Positions 16,199 to 26,458 of a stretch of 64,000 bases of DNA are shown in pieces (the stretch's first letter is position 1; each line of letters begins with the position of its first letter). Below the pieces are notes generated by a model, which saw only the letters and a list, made by a program, of their open reading frames with translations, was not told where the DNA came from and searched no databases. This DNA is from Candidatus Nitrosocosmicus oleophilus (GTDB lineage Archaea; Thermoproteota; Nitrososphaeria; Nitrososphaerales; Nitrososphaeraceae), in NCBI RefSeq assembly GCF_000802205.1, contig NZ_CP012850.1, positions 558,001 to 622,000 on the forward strand, in the 5' to 3' direction. Made by a program: the position numbers and the translations under genes.

Positions 16199-16921
16199 TT
16201 GACAAAAAAATTGTATGTCATAGGTGTAGGTCCAGGATCAAAAAAATATCTTACGGATTTTTCAAAAGAAATTATCAAACAATCTCATTATATTATAGGA
16301 TATAAATATACTCTAAATACTATAGATCACCTGCTTGATAGATCGTTTAATCAAGTATTTGAAATAACCATGAAAAATCAAGAGGAGATTTATTTGAATG
16401 TATATAATAATCTAATGAAAGAAAATGATATATGCACTGTTCCCTTTACAGGAGATGTAAATTTCTCGGAATCAGAAGTTGTGGACCGGCTTTTATACCT
16501 ATTCGGTGATGAAAATGTCTGCATTATCCCTGGCATCAGTTCTATACAGGTAGCAGCTGCAAAATCTAGAGTTCCATTGGATAAATCTAACATCATGACT
16601 TTTCATGTCACTGGTGATATTGAAGAAAAAAAAATAGAACTGGTAAAGTCAATTGTGGATAAGAAAAGTGTAATATTAGTGCCAAGACCGTGGCCGTCTG
16701 AACCATCAAAAAACTTTATGCCCTCTGAAATTTCATTATTTATCAAAGAAAAAGGACTTGACACTTCAAAAATTGACGTTTGGGTATTTGAAAATTTGAC
16801 AAATGACGGAAAGGAAACCACTTTTACTGGAAAAATGAGTTCGCTAGAAAACAAAAACTTTAGCGATTTATCAGTGATGGTTATAGATCAAAACAAACGA
16901 CAAACTTACTTGGAGCTCTAA
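16199..16921 (+). CDS. cbiE: Precorrin/cobalt-precorrin C5-methyltransferase (CbiE-like)
   Basis: This 240-residue protein belongs to the tetrapyrrole methylase family. It has the N-terminal VIGVGPGS loop, FTGDVNFSES (about residue 83-92), and the SAM-binding PGISSIQVAAAKSRVP (about 106-121). It matches the CbiE/CobL-N type that methylates C5 of cobalt-precorrin-7 in cobalamin synthesis. The start is TTG at 16199. Other cob or cbi genes are not in this window, so the pathway is dispersed. Confidence 0.82.
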   Translation: MTKKLYVIGVGPGSKKYLTDFSKEIIKQSHYIIGYKYTLNTIDHLLDRSFNQVFEITMKNQEEIYLNVYNNLMKENDICTVPFTGDVNFSESEVVDRLLYLFGDENVCIIPGISSIQVAAAKSRVPLDKSNIMTFHVTGDIEEKKIELVKSIVDKKSVILVPRPWPSEPSKNFMPSEISLFIKEKGLDTSKIDVWVFENLTNDGKETTFTGKMSSLENKNFSDLSVMVIDQNKRQTYLEL

Positions 16922-17000
16922 ATTTATTCTTTCCCCATTTGTATTATTTCAGTTTTGAACGTAAATAAAATATATTACAATTAACTCTATATGATGTTGA

Positions 17001-17096
17001 ATGAGCAAGAACGAATTTAGATGTTGTATTGAATGTGGTTCAAAAATGTCTAAAAATATTAAATTATGCCCCGCCTGTGGAGAATCTCAGGGCTAG
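17001..17096 (+). CDS. 31-residue zinc-ribbon micro-protein
   Basis: This short frame from ATG at 17001 to TAG at 17094-17096 encodes MSKNEFRCCIECGSK and then CPACGESQG, a clean pair of CxxC knuckles spaced as in a zinc ribbon. The pattern makes a chance origin unlikely. AT-rich DNA precedes it. Such micro-proteins often bind RNA or DNA or serve as metal-binding adaptors; no specific role can be assigned. Confidence 0.65.
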   Translation: MSKNEFRCCIECGSKMSKNIKLCPACGESQG

Positions 17097-17215
17097 ATTT
17101 AAATATTTTTGTTAGACTCATTTTCCATTTTATTGATCTTATTTTTAGATAATCATGACAGTTATTTTCACTTATAGTCATTATTAAAATACCCCTATTT
17201 TTTAATAATTAGACG

Positions 17216-17707
17216 ATGGTAAAAAAAATAACTCTCCTTATTCCCGTGATTATTTCAGCCTTTGTAATAGGGATTTTAGGAATTATCTTTGCTCCATCAG
17301 ATATTAAGAACGCAAACATCAATTTTTCAAAAGGATCTATAAAAATAGACGAAAAACTTTTGACCGTCGAAATTGCTGATTCGGATTTTGATAGGCAACG
17401 ATGGTTAACATTTAGGAACGACAGACCAAATTTGGATTCTGGGTTACTATTGATATATGATAAGCCTGATTTATATTCAATGTGGTTGTTAAATATAAAA
17501 TATCCATTAGATTTAATGTGGTTTGATCAAAATGGCGATATAGTTTATCTTAAAAAAGATGCCCAACCCTGTGATAATATATTTGATTCATCCAAATGCA
17601 CCTTTAAGAATACAAAACCGGCAGAATTTGTACTGGCTAGTTCGGCGGGATTTATCCAACACAACAACATAACAGAAAGTTCAAAATTAGAAATAATTTC
17701 AGCTTGA
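17216..17707 (+). CDS. DUF192 family protein, membrane-anchored
   Basis: This 163-residue protein has an N-terminal hydrophobic anchor (about residues 4-26) and a DUF192 domain. The family pattern is visible: LTVEIADSDFDRQRWLTFR, then SMWLLNIKYPLDLMWFDQNG, then AEFVLASSAGFI. The domain is probably on the outer face of the membrane. The biochemical function of DUF192 is not known. It converges with the acetyl-CoA synthetase gene. Confidence 0.85.
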   Translation: MVKKITLLIPVIISAFVIGILGIIFAPSDIKNANINFSKGSIKIDEKLLTVEIADSDFDRQRWLTFRNDRPNLDSGLLLIYDKPDLYSMWLLNIKYPLDLMWFDQNGDIVYLKKDAQPCDNIFDSSKCTFKNTKPAEFVLASSAGFIQHNNITESSKLEIISA

Positions 17708-17885
17708 ATTCTATTTTTCTCTTTTACTACACATTACTTTTATCAGAGCAATATCACTAACTCAAGTTCACTAACTCTTAAGTCCGGCTACAAGAAAGTA
17801 AAGGACAGAATTGCTTTAAACCGGGAATAAATAGAGCAGGATGTGGCTTAATTAGAGAATCAAGAGTAGCCATATCGTATTATTT

Positions 17886-19820
17886 TTATAAATGCTTATT
17901 TATTTCTTGTAATTCGTGAGTTATCTCTTCAATGGATGCCTCATCCTCAAGGGTAGTGATATCTCCAATAGTCTCGTTATTTACAATAGATCTTAGAAGC
18001 CTTCTCATTATCTTGCCACTCCGTGTCTTTGGTAACTTATTTACAAAATAAATCTTTTCAGCGGATGCAATTGGCCCTACTGTATTTTTAATGTGTTCAT
18101 TTACCTCTATATCTAACTGCGAAGATAATTCAGCTCCTTTTCTTAGTACCAGAAATGCGATGATTGTTTCACCTTTGATTTCATCCTTTTTACTAGTGAC
18201 AGCTGCCTCGGCTACTGAAGGATGAGAGATAAAAGCACTTTCAAGTTCTATCGTTCCTAATCTATGGCCGGCAACCTTTAATATATCATCTGCTCTTCCT
18301 AGTATCCAATAATATCCATCATTATCTACATATGCAAAATCACCTGCGAAGTAACTATTGCGTGTCTTTTCCCAGTATGTTTTTTCGTATCTTTCTTTGT
18401 TATTCCACAATGAAAGCAGCATTCCGGGCCAGGGTTCTTTTACAGTTAAATACCCTTTTTTATTGGCTTCTACTTTTTTACCATGGTCATCTACTATTTC
18501 TAATTCAATGCCTGGTAATGAAAATGTTCCAGAACCAGGTTTCATTTGGATATTCTCAATTCCAGTACACATACTTATCATAATACCACCAGTTTCAGTT
18601 TGCCACCACGTATCTATGATAGGACAATTATTTTTACCAATTGTATTGAAATACCACATCCAAACCTCTGGATTTATTGGCTCTCCTACCGTGCCCAATA
18701 ATCGCAAACTTGATAAATCATATGAATTGGGTATATCATTTCCATATCTCATATAAGATCTCAACGCTGTGGGCGTAGTATACAGAATGGTTGCCCCGTG
18801 TTTTTCTATAATATTCCAATACTGACCTTGGTCAGGATAGTCTGGTGCACCCTCATAAATAATTTCAGTTACTCCATGCATCAATGGTGCATATACTACG
18901 TAGCTATGTCCAGTTACCCAGCCTATATCTGCTGTGCAGAAAAATACATCCGTTGGGACAAAATTGAAGACCCATTTTGCCGAGTTAAACAAATGAGTCA
19001 AGTATCCTCCGCTTCCATGGACAACACCTTTCGGTTTACCTGTGGTCCCAGATGTGTATAATATAAACAAAGGATCGTTACTTTCCATCCATTCTGACAC
19101 ACAATAGTTAGATTCTTTATTTACTAAATCTTCGAACCATATGTCCTTTTCATTTATATCTATATCTTCATGAGTTCTTTTAACGACTATTACTTTTTCA
19201 ACAGTAGAGGTTTGTTTTACAGCTTCGTCTACTATTTTCTTCAATTGTACTATTTTCCCTCTTCTATATCCTCCATCTGCTGTAATTATTATCCTAGATT
19301 CAGCATCATTGACTCTGTCAATGATTGATTGAGAACTAAACCCTGAAAAAATAACAGAATGAATGGCTCCTATTCTAGCACAAGCAAGCATTGAAATGAC
19401 TAATTCGGGTATCATTGGTAGGTAAATTGTGATCCGATCTCCTTTTTTTATACCCAGCCTTTTGAGTGCGTTGGCCAATTTGTTCACTCTATAAAACAAT
19501 TGATTATATGTAATAGTAACAGATTGTCCGTCTTCACCTTCCCAAATAATGGCTGCGTGATTCTTCTTTTCACTTATTAGATGTCTATCGAGACAATTAT
19601 AGGCGGCATTTAGTTTTCCTCCCAAGAACCATCTAGCAAAGGGAGGATTCCAGTCCAATACTTGCTCCCATTCTTTAAACCACGTCAAGTTTTTCGCACA
19701 ATTTGACCAAAAATGTTTTGGATCTATTTGGGATATACTTTTTATTCCTTTTATCTTATTTCCCTCTAGCGAAATGATTTCTTGATGTCCATCATCCTTG
19801 CGATATTGAGGATCAATCAT
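17886..19820 (-). CDS. acsA: Acetyl-CoA synthetase (AMP-forming)
   Basis: This 644-residue protein is full length for Acs. It has the adenylate-forming P-loop YTSGTTGKPKG (about 255-265), a DTWWQTETGG motif, the hinge and core GRADDILKVAGHRLGT, and the C-terminal PKTRSGKIMRR with the acetylatable catalytic lysine (about 603). It activates acetate to acetyl-CoA with ATP, feeding acetate or recycled acetyl groups into central metabolism. It is a single gene with divergent AT-rich DNA upstream. Confidence 0.95.
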   Translation of the reverse strand: MIDPQYRKDDGHQEIISLEGNKIKGIKSISQIDPKHFWSNCAKNLTWFKEWEQVLDWNPPFARWFLGGKLNAAYNCLDRHLISEKKNHAAIIWEGEDGQSVTITYNQLFYRVNKLANALKRLGIKKGDRITIYLPMIPELVISMLACARIGAIHSVIFSGFSSQSIIDRVNDAESRIIITADGGYRRGKIVQLKKIVDEAVKQTSTVEKVIVVKRTHEDIDINEKDIWFEDLVNKESNYCVSEWMESNDPLFILYTSGTTGKPKGVVHGSGGYLTHLFNSAKWVFNFVPTDVFFCTADIGWVTGHSYVVYAPLMHGVTEIIYEGAPDYPDQGQYWNIIEKHGATILYTTPTALRSYMRYGNDIPNSYDLSSLRLLGTVGEPINPEVWMWYFNTIGKNNCPIIDTWWQTETGGIMISMCTGIENIQMKPGSGTFSLPGIELEIVDDHGKKVEANKKGYLTVKEPWPGMLLSLWNNKERYEKTYWEKTRNSYFAGDFAYVDNDGYYWILGRADDILKVAGHRLGTIELESAFISHPSVAEAAVTSKKDEIKGETIIAFLVLRKGAELSSQLDIEVNEHIKNTVGPIASAEKIYFVNKLPKTRSGKIMRRLLRSIVNNETIGDITTLEDEASIEEITHELQEINKHL

Positions 19821-20051
19821 GAAAAAGGAAAGATTTTTCTTTACTTAAATGCTTTCGTTATTTATTATAGTGTATTATTTATATACGATTCCTCTATCAA
19901 AAACCATACACAATCAAACCAATTTACATATATTATTCATCCAAAATCTTTCTTTCAGTGGCAATCTAGAATTACATAATAAACTTATATAGGAATGTTA
20001 TATTTGATTGTTGCAATAAACTAAAATAAATAAAGAGAACGAAAATAAAGT

Positions 20052-20309
20052 GTGAAATATAGAAGTCGAACTGAAATAGTGGCCATGATCCTGGATGCAG
20101 CCAACGGCGGAGCAACCAAAACAAAAATCATGTATAAAGCATTTTTAAGTTATGCCCAGTTACGTGAATATTTATCAGTATTAATTGAAAATAATCTAAT
20201 CGAATATGTTGAGGGTTCACAAACCTACAAAACCACCGAAAAAGGCTTAAACTTTCTTAAAATGCACAATGAAATTGGAGAACTCTTAAGTTCAACTACA
20301 CAAAAGTAA
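20052..20309 (+). CDS. Small winged-helix DNA-binding protein, divergent paralogue
   Basis: This 85-residue relative of the three cassette proteins at 3.3-5.5 kb has a GTG start (MKYRSRTEIVAMILDAANGG). It keeps the same fold elements (GATKTKIMYKAFLSYAQLREY, YKTTEKGLNFL) with many substitutions. The GATCGAA boxes are absent upstream, so its control differs. It helps fix the true start of the cassette copies. Confidence 0.8.
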   Translation: MKYRSRTEIVAMILDAANGGATKTKIMYKAFLSYAQLREYLSVLIENNLIEYVEGSQTYKTTEKGLNFLKMHNEIGELLSSTTQK

Positions 20310-20373
20310 AACAACTTTTTAAATTTTTATAAATTCTTGTAATTTATGATTTTTTTAATAAATTTTACAAGTG

Positions 20374-20461
<88 letters not shown>

Positions 20462-20544
20462 TAAAGAGTGAAGGAAATCAAAAATAACTATGGTTTTCTA
20501 CCACCTACTGCATATTTCAGATCTTTTTTGTTATTTTGTACTCA

Positions 20545-21423
20545 TTAATTATTTGTAGCCATTATATGGCTGGATTCGTTGTTTTCTATATTATTTCCTA
20601 ACGACGCTTCCACATAGTTAGTTACTTCATTGGTAGAACTTTCAGCGCCTTCTGCATTTGATCCCACTTCTTGTTGTTCCTGGTCTTGTTGAATCCCTTG
20701 ATTATAATTCGTATCTTGTTCCGATTCTTGGGTTAGCTTTTGAATATTATAATCTAATACCTCTTCTTTATCTTCATTTTGGACGTTTAATTGATCATTC
20801 TTGATTTCGTTGTTGTTTGAGGTAGCTGTGTTGTCTACTGTTTGTTGTGTAAGCTTGTTAATTATGTTGTTTATTTCTGTTTTTTCTAAGTTGACATGTT
20901 CTATTAATTCATTAGTGTGTATAGTTATCTGCTGATAAATATCTTCTGTTATTTCGTTACTCTTATATTGTAACTTTGCATCAAATAAAACTGCTTTTAT
21001 TCTTTTCGATTCCATATCTATTTCAGATATTCTTTGATGAAGTCTCTCGATAATCTCTTTGGTGTTTTCGCCTAAATCATCCAACCTTTTTTCATACTTT
21101 AAGTATACCAATTCTGCATCGTCTTTCATATTGTCGTTATCAGCTACGATTTCTTGCAAAGCTTTAATCCTCTTCAATGTCAAAGATTTTTCTCGCAAGA
21201 GCTTTTGTGCATCCAATCGCCACCTCGGAATAAAAATGACATAGTCGCCTTGTACCAACAGTTGTTCATAAGGTAAATTTTTTATACCACTTGATCCACA
21301 GTCTACACTTACGGATTCTATAGATCCTTCTATATCTGTGATGATACCTACAACTTTTCCAATGAATGTTCCATACATGTCTTTAACTTTTTTACTGACA
21401 AATTCGAGCTTCAATTCGCTCAT
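20545..21423 (-). CDS. cdvA: CdvA-like cell division protein
   Basis: This protein of about 292 residues has an N-terminal PRC-barrel-like domain (about 1-75, MSELKLEFVSKKVKDMYGTF, VSVDCGS, YVIFIPRWRLD), a long coiled coil (about 80-200), and a polar acidic tail rich in Asn and Gln. This is the architecture of CdvA, the archaeal factor that marks the division site and recruits the ESCRT-III homologue CdvB. I start at the ATG at 21423 rather than 21432. cdvB and cdvC are not adjacent; from general knowledge, cdv genes are dispersed in this phylum. Confidence 0.88.
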   Translation of the reverse strand: MSELKLEFVSKKVKDMYGTFIGKVVGIITDIEGSIESVSVDCGSSGIKNLPYEQLLVQGDYVIFIPRWRLDAQKLLREKSLTLKRIKALQEIVADNDNMKDDAELVYLKYEKRLDDLGENTKEIIERLHQRISEIDMESKRIKAVLFDAKLQYKSNEITEDIYQQITIHTNELIEHVNLEKTEINNIINKLTQQTVDNTATSNNNEIKNDQLNVQNEDKEEVLDYNIQKLTQESEQDTNYNQGIQQDQEQQEVGSNAEGAESSTNEVTNYVEASLGNNIENNESSHIMATNN

Positions 21424-21527
21424 GCAATTCAATTTGTAGATGAGTATAATGCTCGCTGTGTGAAAAAGATTTTATAATATTGTAAGATTTAATCAACTTA
21501 AGTACAATTACATGTATACAATAAACT

Positions 21528-23222
21528 TTGAGTAAGAAATTGAATCAGGAAAATTTTAATAATGATGAAAGAAAAAAACTTGAATCTCATTTTTCCAATT
21601 CAGACAGTAATATATTTGTAATAATTACTCCACGTCAGGTCGATCGGGGAGCCTTGATGTCTAGATATTCTAGAACTGACAAGACGATGAGAAGGATATT
21701 TATTGATGAATTTCTACCAAATCCCAATAGAGGTCTGGAATTTTATAACAGAGTCCTTTTAGAATATGGCGATGAATCTGTAGCTGAACTCGGGACAGCT
21801 CAATGTGCTTTGGAATGGGTATCTAATATATCTGCACAAAAAATAGAAGATCATAGGATCGGATTATCATTTTTAGAAAAATCATCCCGCTACGTTGCAT
21901 TTGATAAGAAAATTAACGGAGTTTATAAATATTTTAGGGATAAAAAAATCATGTCTTCAATTTATGCCGACAAGTACATACAGTCATGTGATTTGGCATT
22001 TGAAACTTATTCAAAGAATATCTTACCTATGCAACAGTATCTAAAAGAAAAAATTCCAATAGATAATCTTATTTTTAATGATTCTGAAACAAAAACTGAT
22101 ACCCTCTTTAACAACCTTAAAAGCTCTATGGATATTGATAATGCAAAAAAAATATATAATTCATCCATTAAGGCCAAAGCTTTAGACATATTGAGAAATC
22201 TCCTTCCATCATCAACTCTCACTAATCTGGCAATTACAGGAAATGGAAGAGCGTTTGAATATCTTTTGTTTAATATGAACTCCTCCGAATTAGGAGAAAT
22301 GAAAAATTTAGGTGATTTATTATATAAAGAACTGGAAAAGTACATCGAACCATTTATCAAACGATCAAAAGATAGACACAGCATTTCATATTGCAAATAC
22401 CTTGATAATACCGAGAAATCAATTTCACGAATTCTGGATAAGGATCTTTATCAAAAACATGATGAGATTTCCGTTAATGACATTTCATTGGATACTTTCA
22501 TTAATATCAAAAGTTTCATAGGTGTCAAATTGCTTTATCATGTGCCCAATATCGAAGCAGAAATCAAATTGGTTGCTTCCATTTTGCATGAATATGGTAG
22601 AGGTCTATCCATGTCTTTTTTACTAGATCTTGTTACTACCTTCTCTGAAGAAAAGCGACATGAGATTATTCGTGCATATTCTCATTTTAGAGAAAATAGA
22701 AGACATAGACCTGGAAGAGCTTTTGAGGTAATTGATTATTCATTTGAATTAGTAACTAATTATGGAATGTTTAGGGATCTTCATAGGCATAGACTTTTGA
22801 CTATGAGTCGACAGTTGTTATCTACAAAATATGGGTTTGATATTCCAGAGGAGATTAGTGAATTAGGAATAGAAAAGGATTATAGTGATTGTATGTATTA
22901 TAGTGCTGATACTTACAAGTTAATCTCATCTACAATGCCTGCAGAAGCACAATATGCTGTAACTTTTGCTTATAGGTATCCATATTTTATAAAAATGAAT
23001 CTTCGTGAAGCATGTCATATGATTGAACTACGAACAACTCCGCAGGGCCATCCAGATTATCGAAATGCGTGTCAGAAGATGTATTCACTGATAAAACACG
23101 TCAATCCTGTTATTTCTGAGGGTATCAAATTTGTAGATATGAATAGTTATGATTTAGAAAGATTCAAATCAGAAAAGAATACCGTATTGAAAAAATCTAA
23201 AATAAATGTACCTGATTATTAA
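21528..23222 (+). CDS. Tandem ThyX-like (flavin-dependent thymidylate synthase-like) protein
   Basis: This 564-residue protein starts at TTG and contains two ThyX-like halves. The first has [19 protein letters not shown] and a degenerate signature ending SFLEKSSRY (about 115-123). The second has [18 protein letters not shown] followed by TKYGF (about 411-433), plus [13 protein letters not shown] near the end. Canonical ThyX is about half this length and carries RHRxxSxNExSxRY; neither half keeps it intact. It could be an active divergent dTMP synthase, an enzyme with changed substrate, or a non-catalytic relative. It is divergent from cdvA. Confidence 0.75.
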   Translation: MSKKLNQENFNNDERKKLESHFSNSDSNIFVIITPRQVDRGALMSRYSRTDKTMRRIFIDEFLPNPNRGLEFYNRVLLEYGDESVAELGTAQCALEWVSNISAQKIEDHRIGLSFLEKSSRYVAFDKKINGVYKYFRDKKIMSSIYADKYIQSCDLAFETYSKNILPMQQYLKEKIPIDNLIFNDSETKTDTLFNNLKSSMDIDNAKKIYNSSIKAKALDILRNLLPSSTLTNLAITGNGRAFEYLLFNMNSSELGEMKNLGDLLYKELEKYIEPFIKRSKDRHSISYCKYLDNTEKSISRILDKDLYQKHDEISVNDISLDTFINIKSFIGVKLLYHVPNIEAEIKLVASILHEYGRGLSMSFLLDLVTTFSEEKRHEIIRAYSHFRENRRHRPGRAFEVIDYSFELVTNYGMFRDLHRHRLLTMSRQLLSTKYGFDIPEEISELGIEKDYSDCMYYSADTYKLISSTMPAEAQYAVTFAYRYPYFIKMNLREACHMIELRTTPQGHPDYRNACQKMYSLIKHVNPVISEGIKFVDMNSYDLERFKSEKNTVLKKSKINVPDY

Positions 23223-23309
23223 TCGATTATTAATCGATACATTATGATCTCTTCTTATAGTATCTTAATATACATGGCTGTTATTTGTATCAAAATTCTA
23301 CTTTTTTCA

Positions 23310-24338
23310 CTAAAACCATTTGTCAAGAGATTGACTTCTTTTAACAATACTTTTTTCAAGCCTTCCCAAGTGGTTGATAACTCTTTCATTGGAGAAATTT
23401 TTCTCATCACAAAGATATTTTATGGTTTTTTCCTTCTCTATCTCATTAAATTCAATATTTAAATCCTCTATGTCAGTAACTTGGGGATTCAGAAATATTT
23501 CCCTTATTTCATTGTATGGTGTGGTCAGTAGTTCTGCTTTTATTTTTTCTATGTCTTCAATCTTCTTGTACTTTTGTATCAATTTTAAGGCATTTTTAGG
23601 ACCAATGCCACTAAATCCATCAGGATTAAAGTCAGTACCAATCAAGATTCCAACATCCACAAGCTGTTGGTGAGTTAGATTATTAGTCTTTAGTACTTGA
23701 GAGTACTCTATTATTTCTGGTACGATATCCACATACACATTTCTATTGGGGATTTTTCTTTTCCCACTAACTGTCAAATTCCTTATCAACCTTTTAGCAC
23801 CAAATAGTATTGAATCATAATCTTGACTCACGGATGAATATGCTAAATCTTTCTTAGTTAGAAGTGCGGCGGTTGCTTCCCCTTCTGACTTTGCAGTAAT
23901 ATATGGAATACCCATCAATGACAATAAGTATTTTGATTCTTCAATCATTTTAGAGGTTAGAATTGAAGTTCCCTGACTAAATTTTTTTGCGTCGTCTATT
24001 CTTCCCTCTTCCAATGCTACATTATACTTTTCAGTCGCTTCTTCTTTGACTTTTCTTCTTCTTTGAATTTCTCCTGATTTCAATCTATGAGGTAGTCCGT
24101 CGAAAACATATACTAATTTGACTCTATCACTAAGTAAATTTATGTTTCTATAAAAAAGTCCACTAAGATGACTAGTGGGTTCTCCTTGGTTGTTTGCAAG
24201 TAATTCTCCAGTGGGGCCTCTAATTGTCGCTAAGAATTGATAAATTACATTGAAAGCATCTATTGCAACCACTTTTCCATCTAAATCGGGAATTCTGATA
24301 GGATTAGATGTAATCAATGGTTTTAGGTTTAGTCCCAT
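23310..24338 (-). CDS. fen: Flap endonuclease 1
   Basis: This 342-residue FEN1/XPG nuclease has an N-terminal domain with VAIDAFNVIYQF and VYVFDG and an internal domain with AKSEGEATAALL, SQDYDSILFG and GTDFNPDGFSGIGPKNAL (an H3TH DNA-binding motif). It ends with a PIP-box, QSLDKWF, that binds PCNA. It removes 5' flaps during Okazaki-fragment maturation and repair. The IS copy 1 lies 67 bp upstream of its start, and an AT-rich TATA-like element remains in between, so expression is probably preserved. Confidence 0.95.
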   Translation of the reverse strand: MGLNLKPLITSNPIRIPDLDGKVVAIDAFNVIYQFLATIRGPTGELLANNQGEPTSHLSGLFYRNINLLSDRVKLVYVFDGLPHRLKSGEIQRRRKVKEEATEKYNVALEEGRIDDAKKFSQGTSILTSKMIEESKYLLSLMGIPYITAKSEGEATAALLTKKDLAYSSVSQDYDSILFGAKRLIRNLTVSGKRKIPNRNVYVDIVPEIIEYSQVLKTNNLTHQQLVDVGILIGTDFNPDGFSGIGPKNALKLIQKYKKIEDIEKIKAELLTTPYNEIREIFLNPQVTDIEDLNIEFNEIEKEKTIKYLCDEKNFSNERVINHLGRLEKSIVKRSQSLDKWF

Positions 24339-24395
24339 ATTCTGATGTTCTACCCTTTATGATTTTTAAGTATTTGATATTTTACAGTCTTGTAA

Positions 24396-24404
24396 TAATG
24401 AGAC
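24396..24404 (+). repeat. 9-bp target-site duplication, partner at 34659-34667
   Basis: TAATGAGAC touches the left end of IS copy 1. Its reverse complement GTCTCATTA touches the left (plus-strand) end of IS copy 2. The pair shares an origin but now sits at different elements. Confidence 0.85.
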
Positions 24405-25401
24405 TGCTTTGTCGCCTAACTCAACATATTTAGCTGGAATGAACAGATTGATTATTTGTGATAGACTGGCCCTCTTACAATCGCTCATTAGTTCAACGCG
24501 GTGAGATCCTCTTCTCGTATGATTTCCTTGATGGTTGGGGTTCAGAGATAGAGAATATGAATATAAACAAAAAGGGTAAACCATTTGTATTTCCAGATTC
24601 TTTCATCTTGGCCATTGGTTACATTCGCTATTTATTTCACCTACCATACAGACAAACCCAAGGTATAATTAAGGCCACAGGAAAAAGGTTACCTGCTAAT
24701 CCACCAAGTTATGGTCACATCTGTAAACGAATCAACAAGCTAAACATCGATATTAAAAGAGACAAGATGGATGACGATGATGACCTAATAATATCAATAG
24801 ACAGTACAGGTATCAAGATTACTAACAGAGGTCAGTAGATGGATGAGAAATGGAATACACAAAATAGAAAAGGATATCTCAAGATCCACGTTGCTGTAGA
24901 CATAAAGACCAGGAAAATCATTGCTTTGGAAGTGACAGATGAGAAGGTACATGATGGGAAAATGCTAAAGAAACTAGTCAATCATGTTTTGGATTCGAGA
25001 GAACCAAACACTGTAAAGATAAAATCGGTACTAGCTGATGGAGCCTATGATTCAAATCCAAACTTTGTGTATCTTGAGGACAAAAAGATCAATCCAGGTA
25101 TAAAGGTAAGAAGGAACTCTATTGTTTCTCCTAAAAACAATAGGTTAAGGAACAACGAAGTAAAGTTACAAGCAAAGGATCTGTTGAAATGGAAGACAAA
25201 AAGAAAATACGGACAGAGATGGATATCTGAAACTGTGTTCTCATCTATAAAGAGAATGTTTGGTGAATACACATCAGCAAACAGGTTTCAAAACATGGTA
25301 AAGGAGATCATGATAAAAGTATCATTGTATAACATTTTTAGAAGAATATAACATGATGATCATGATGATAACCGGAGAATAAGGAATTATGCAACAAAGC
25401 A
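24405..25401 (+). mobile_element. IS5-family (IS903-like) insertion sequence, copy 1
   Basis: This 997-bp element has imperfect terminal inverted repeats: left TGCTTTGTCGCCTAACTC and right (reverse complement) TGCTTTGTTGCATAATTC. It carries one DDE transposase gene split by an in-frame stop. It is nearly identical to copy 2 at 34668-35664; one base difference was noticed, changing a Ser codon to Ala. Flanking 9-mers do not match each other (TAATGAGAC left, TAGATGATC right) but each matches a flank of copy 2. A 9-bp duplication is typical of the IS903 group of IS5. Confidence 0.93.
24458..25351 (+). pseudogene. IS5-family DDE transposase interrupted by in-frame TAG (copy 1)
   Basis: One reading frame from GTG at 24458 to 25351 would encode 297 residues but is broken by TAG at 24836-24838. 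The first part (126 residues) has DWPSYNRSLVQRGEILFSYD and the first catalytic Asp in IDSTGIKITNRG. The second part (170 residues) has the second Asp in VLADGAYDSN and the Glu in WISETVFSSIKRMFGE. Related IS903 transposases have Trp at the stop position (GEW), so TGG to TAG is the likely change. The same stop is in copy 2. Either the element is dead and moved in trans, or the stop is read through. Confidence 0.88.
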
Positions 25402-25410
25402 TAGATGATC
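25402..25410 (+). repeat. 9-bp target-site duplication, partner at 35665-35673
   Basis: TAGATGATC touches the right end of IS copy 1. Its reverse complement GATCATCTA touches the right end of IS copy 2. Confidence 0.85.
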
Positions 25411-25542
25411 CTAATTCTAGATATTTTGTACATTCTATTGTATCATGATTCAATGAATTGAGGTTTAGTCATTCAAATGTTAGAGCAAGTAAAAGATAGA
25501 AAAGGATTTAATAAAATATGAAAAAATTGTGAAAAAACTAAC

Positions 25543-25824
25543 TCAAGGAGATGTCTCTTTCTTTGTAGATGGCTTTGATTTAGTTTTGGTTATAGTCTTT
25601 TTGACCACTGGTATATCGTTTGTTCCACTTTTTACAGGTGTTGCTTTTGTTGCTTTTGTTGCTTTTGTTCCACTTTTTACAGGTGTTGCTTTTGTTGCTT
25701 TTGTTCCACTTTTTACAGGTGTTGCTTTTGTTGCTTTTGTTGCTTTTGTTGCTTTTGTTGCTTTTGTTGCTTTTGTTGCTTTTGTTGCTTTTGTTGCTTT
25801 TGTTGCTTTCTGTTTATTATCCAA
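25543..25824 (-). CDS. Lys-Ala-Thr repeat basic protein (histone H1-like composition)
   Basis: This 93-residue protein consists mostly of KAT repeats encoded by a 9-bp DNA repeat, interrupted by three PVKSGT units, with a C-terminal basic tail KKTITKTKSKPSTKKE. The TTG start at 25824 lies about 25 bp after an AT-rich TATA-like stretch (about 25845-25854 on the minus strand). Its composition resembles the disordered basic tails of H1-like chromatin proteins, so nonspecific DNA or RNA binding is plausible. Copy number of the 9-bp unit is likely to vary between strains. It may also be an unexpressed minisatellite. Confidence 0.5.
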   Translation of the reverse strand: MDNKQKATKATKATKATKATKATKATKATKATKATPVKSGTKATKATPVKSGTKATKATKATPVKSGTNDIPVVKKTITKTKSKPSTKKETSP

Positions 25825-25849
25825 TAATCAATCTATTATAGGGTATTAA

Positions 25850-26458
25850 ATAAATTTATTGGCTCTAATTTGAATTGAAATACAATAAAAACATAGTAAC
25901 GATCTCAAAATCTAATATTTGGTCATTAAAATATTGACTATGATGCCTAAATTCAAGATTTTTGATTATAACCAAACTTATGGAGATATAGTTCTTAACA
26001 AATCCAATTAATCATTCAGATGAGTAATATAATGATGATCTCCTGAGTTTTAGTTATTTCCAAAATTAACAAGTATGGTGTCAAAATACGTCTATCTAGG
26101 TTTATTCACGTATGTAAACAAAGATCATATTGTAAAAATCTAAAGTTTGCGGAGATAACATAATAATATTTGTCTAAAGATATCACTAGAAATATTCCAG
26201 CAGACCGAATTTGATAAAATGAATAGTCAAAATTGGTAAAAGATTATAGTAAATCATTATTTGTTAATTAAACAATTTCAAATACATCAAAAGATTTAAG
26301 GTTAACAAGCTCAGATTTGATTCTTACCTGTGTGATACCACGAATTATCATGACCTTAAATTTAGATTGGAATGTCTTTTTCTGACAATAATTATGTATA
26401 ACTCCATCTTGGTTAAAAAAACAGTAATTAGTCTTGCTAAAGTATTGTAATTATTACT
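25850..26458. other. Gene-free AT-rich stretch
   Basis: About 600 bp without a convincing gene, RNA or repeat. The promoter of the downstream DedA-like gene is expected near its right end. Confidence 0.5.

Noticed and set aside
25620-25849. Plus-strand frames of Leu- or Phe/Val-Ala repeats over the KAT minisatellite
   Set aside because: They are shadows of the 9-bp repeat. The minus-strand frame has a plausible promoter and a non-repetitive basic C-terminus; the plus frames have neither.
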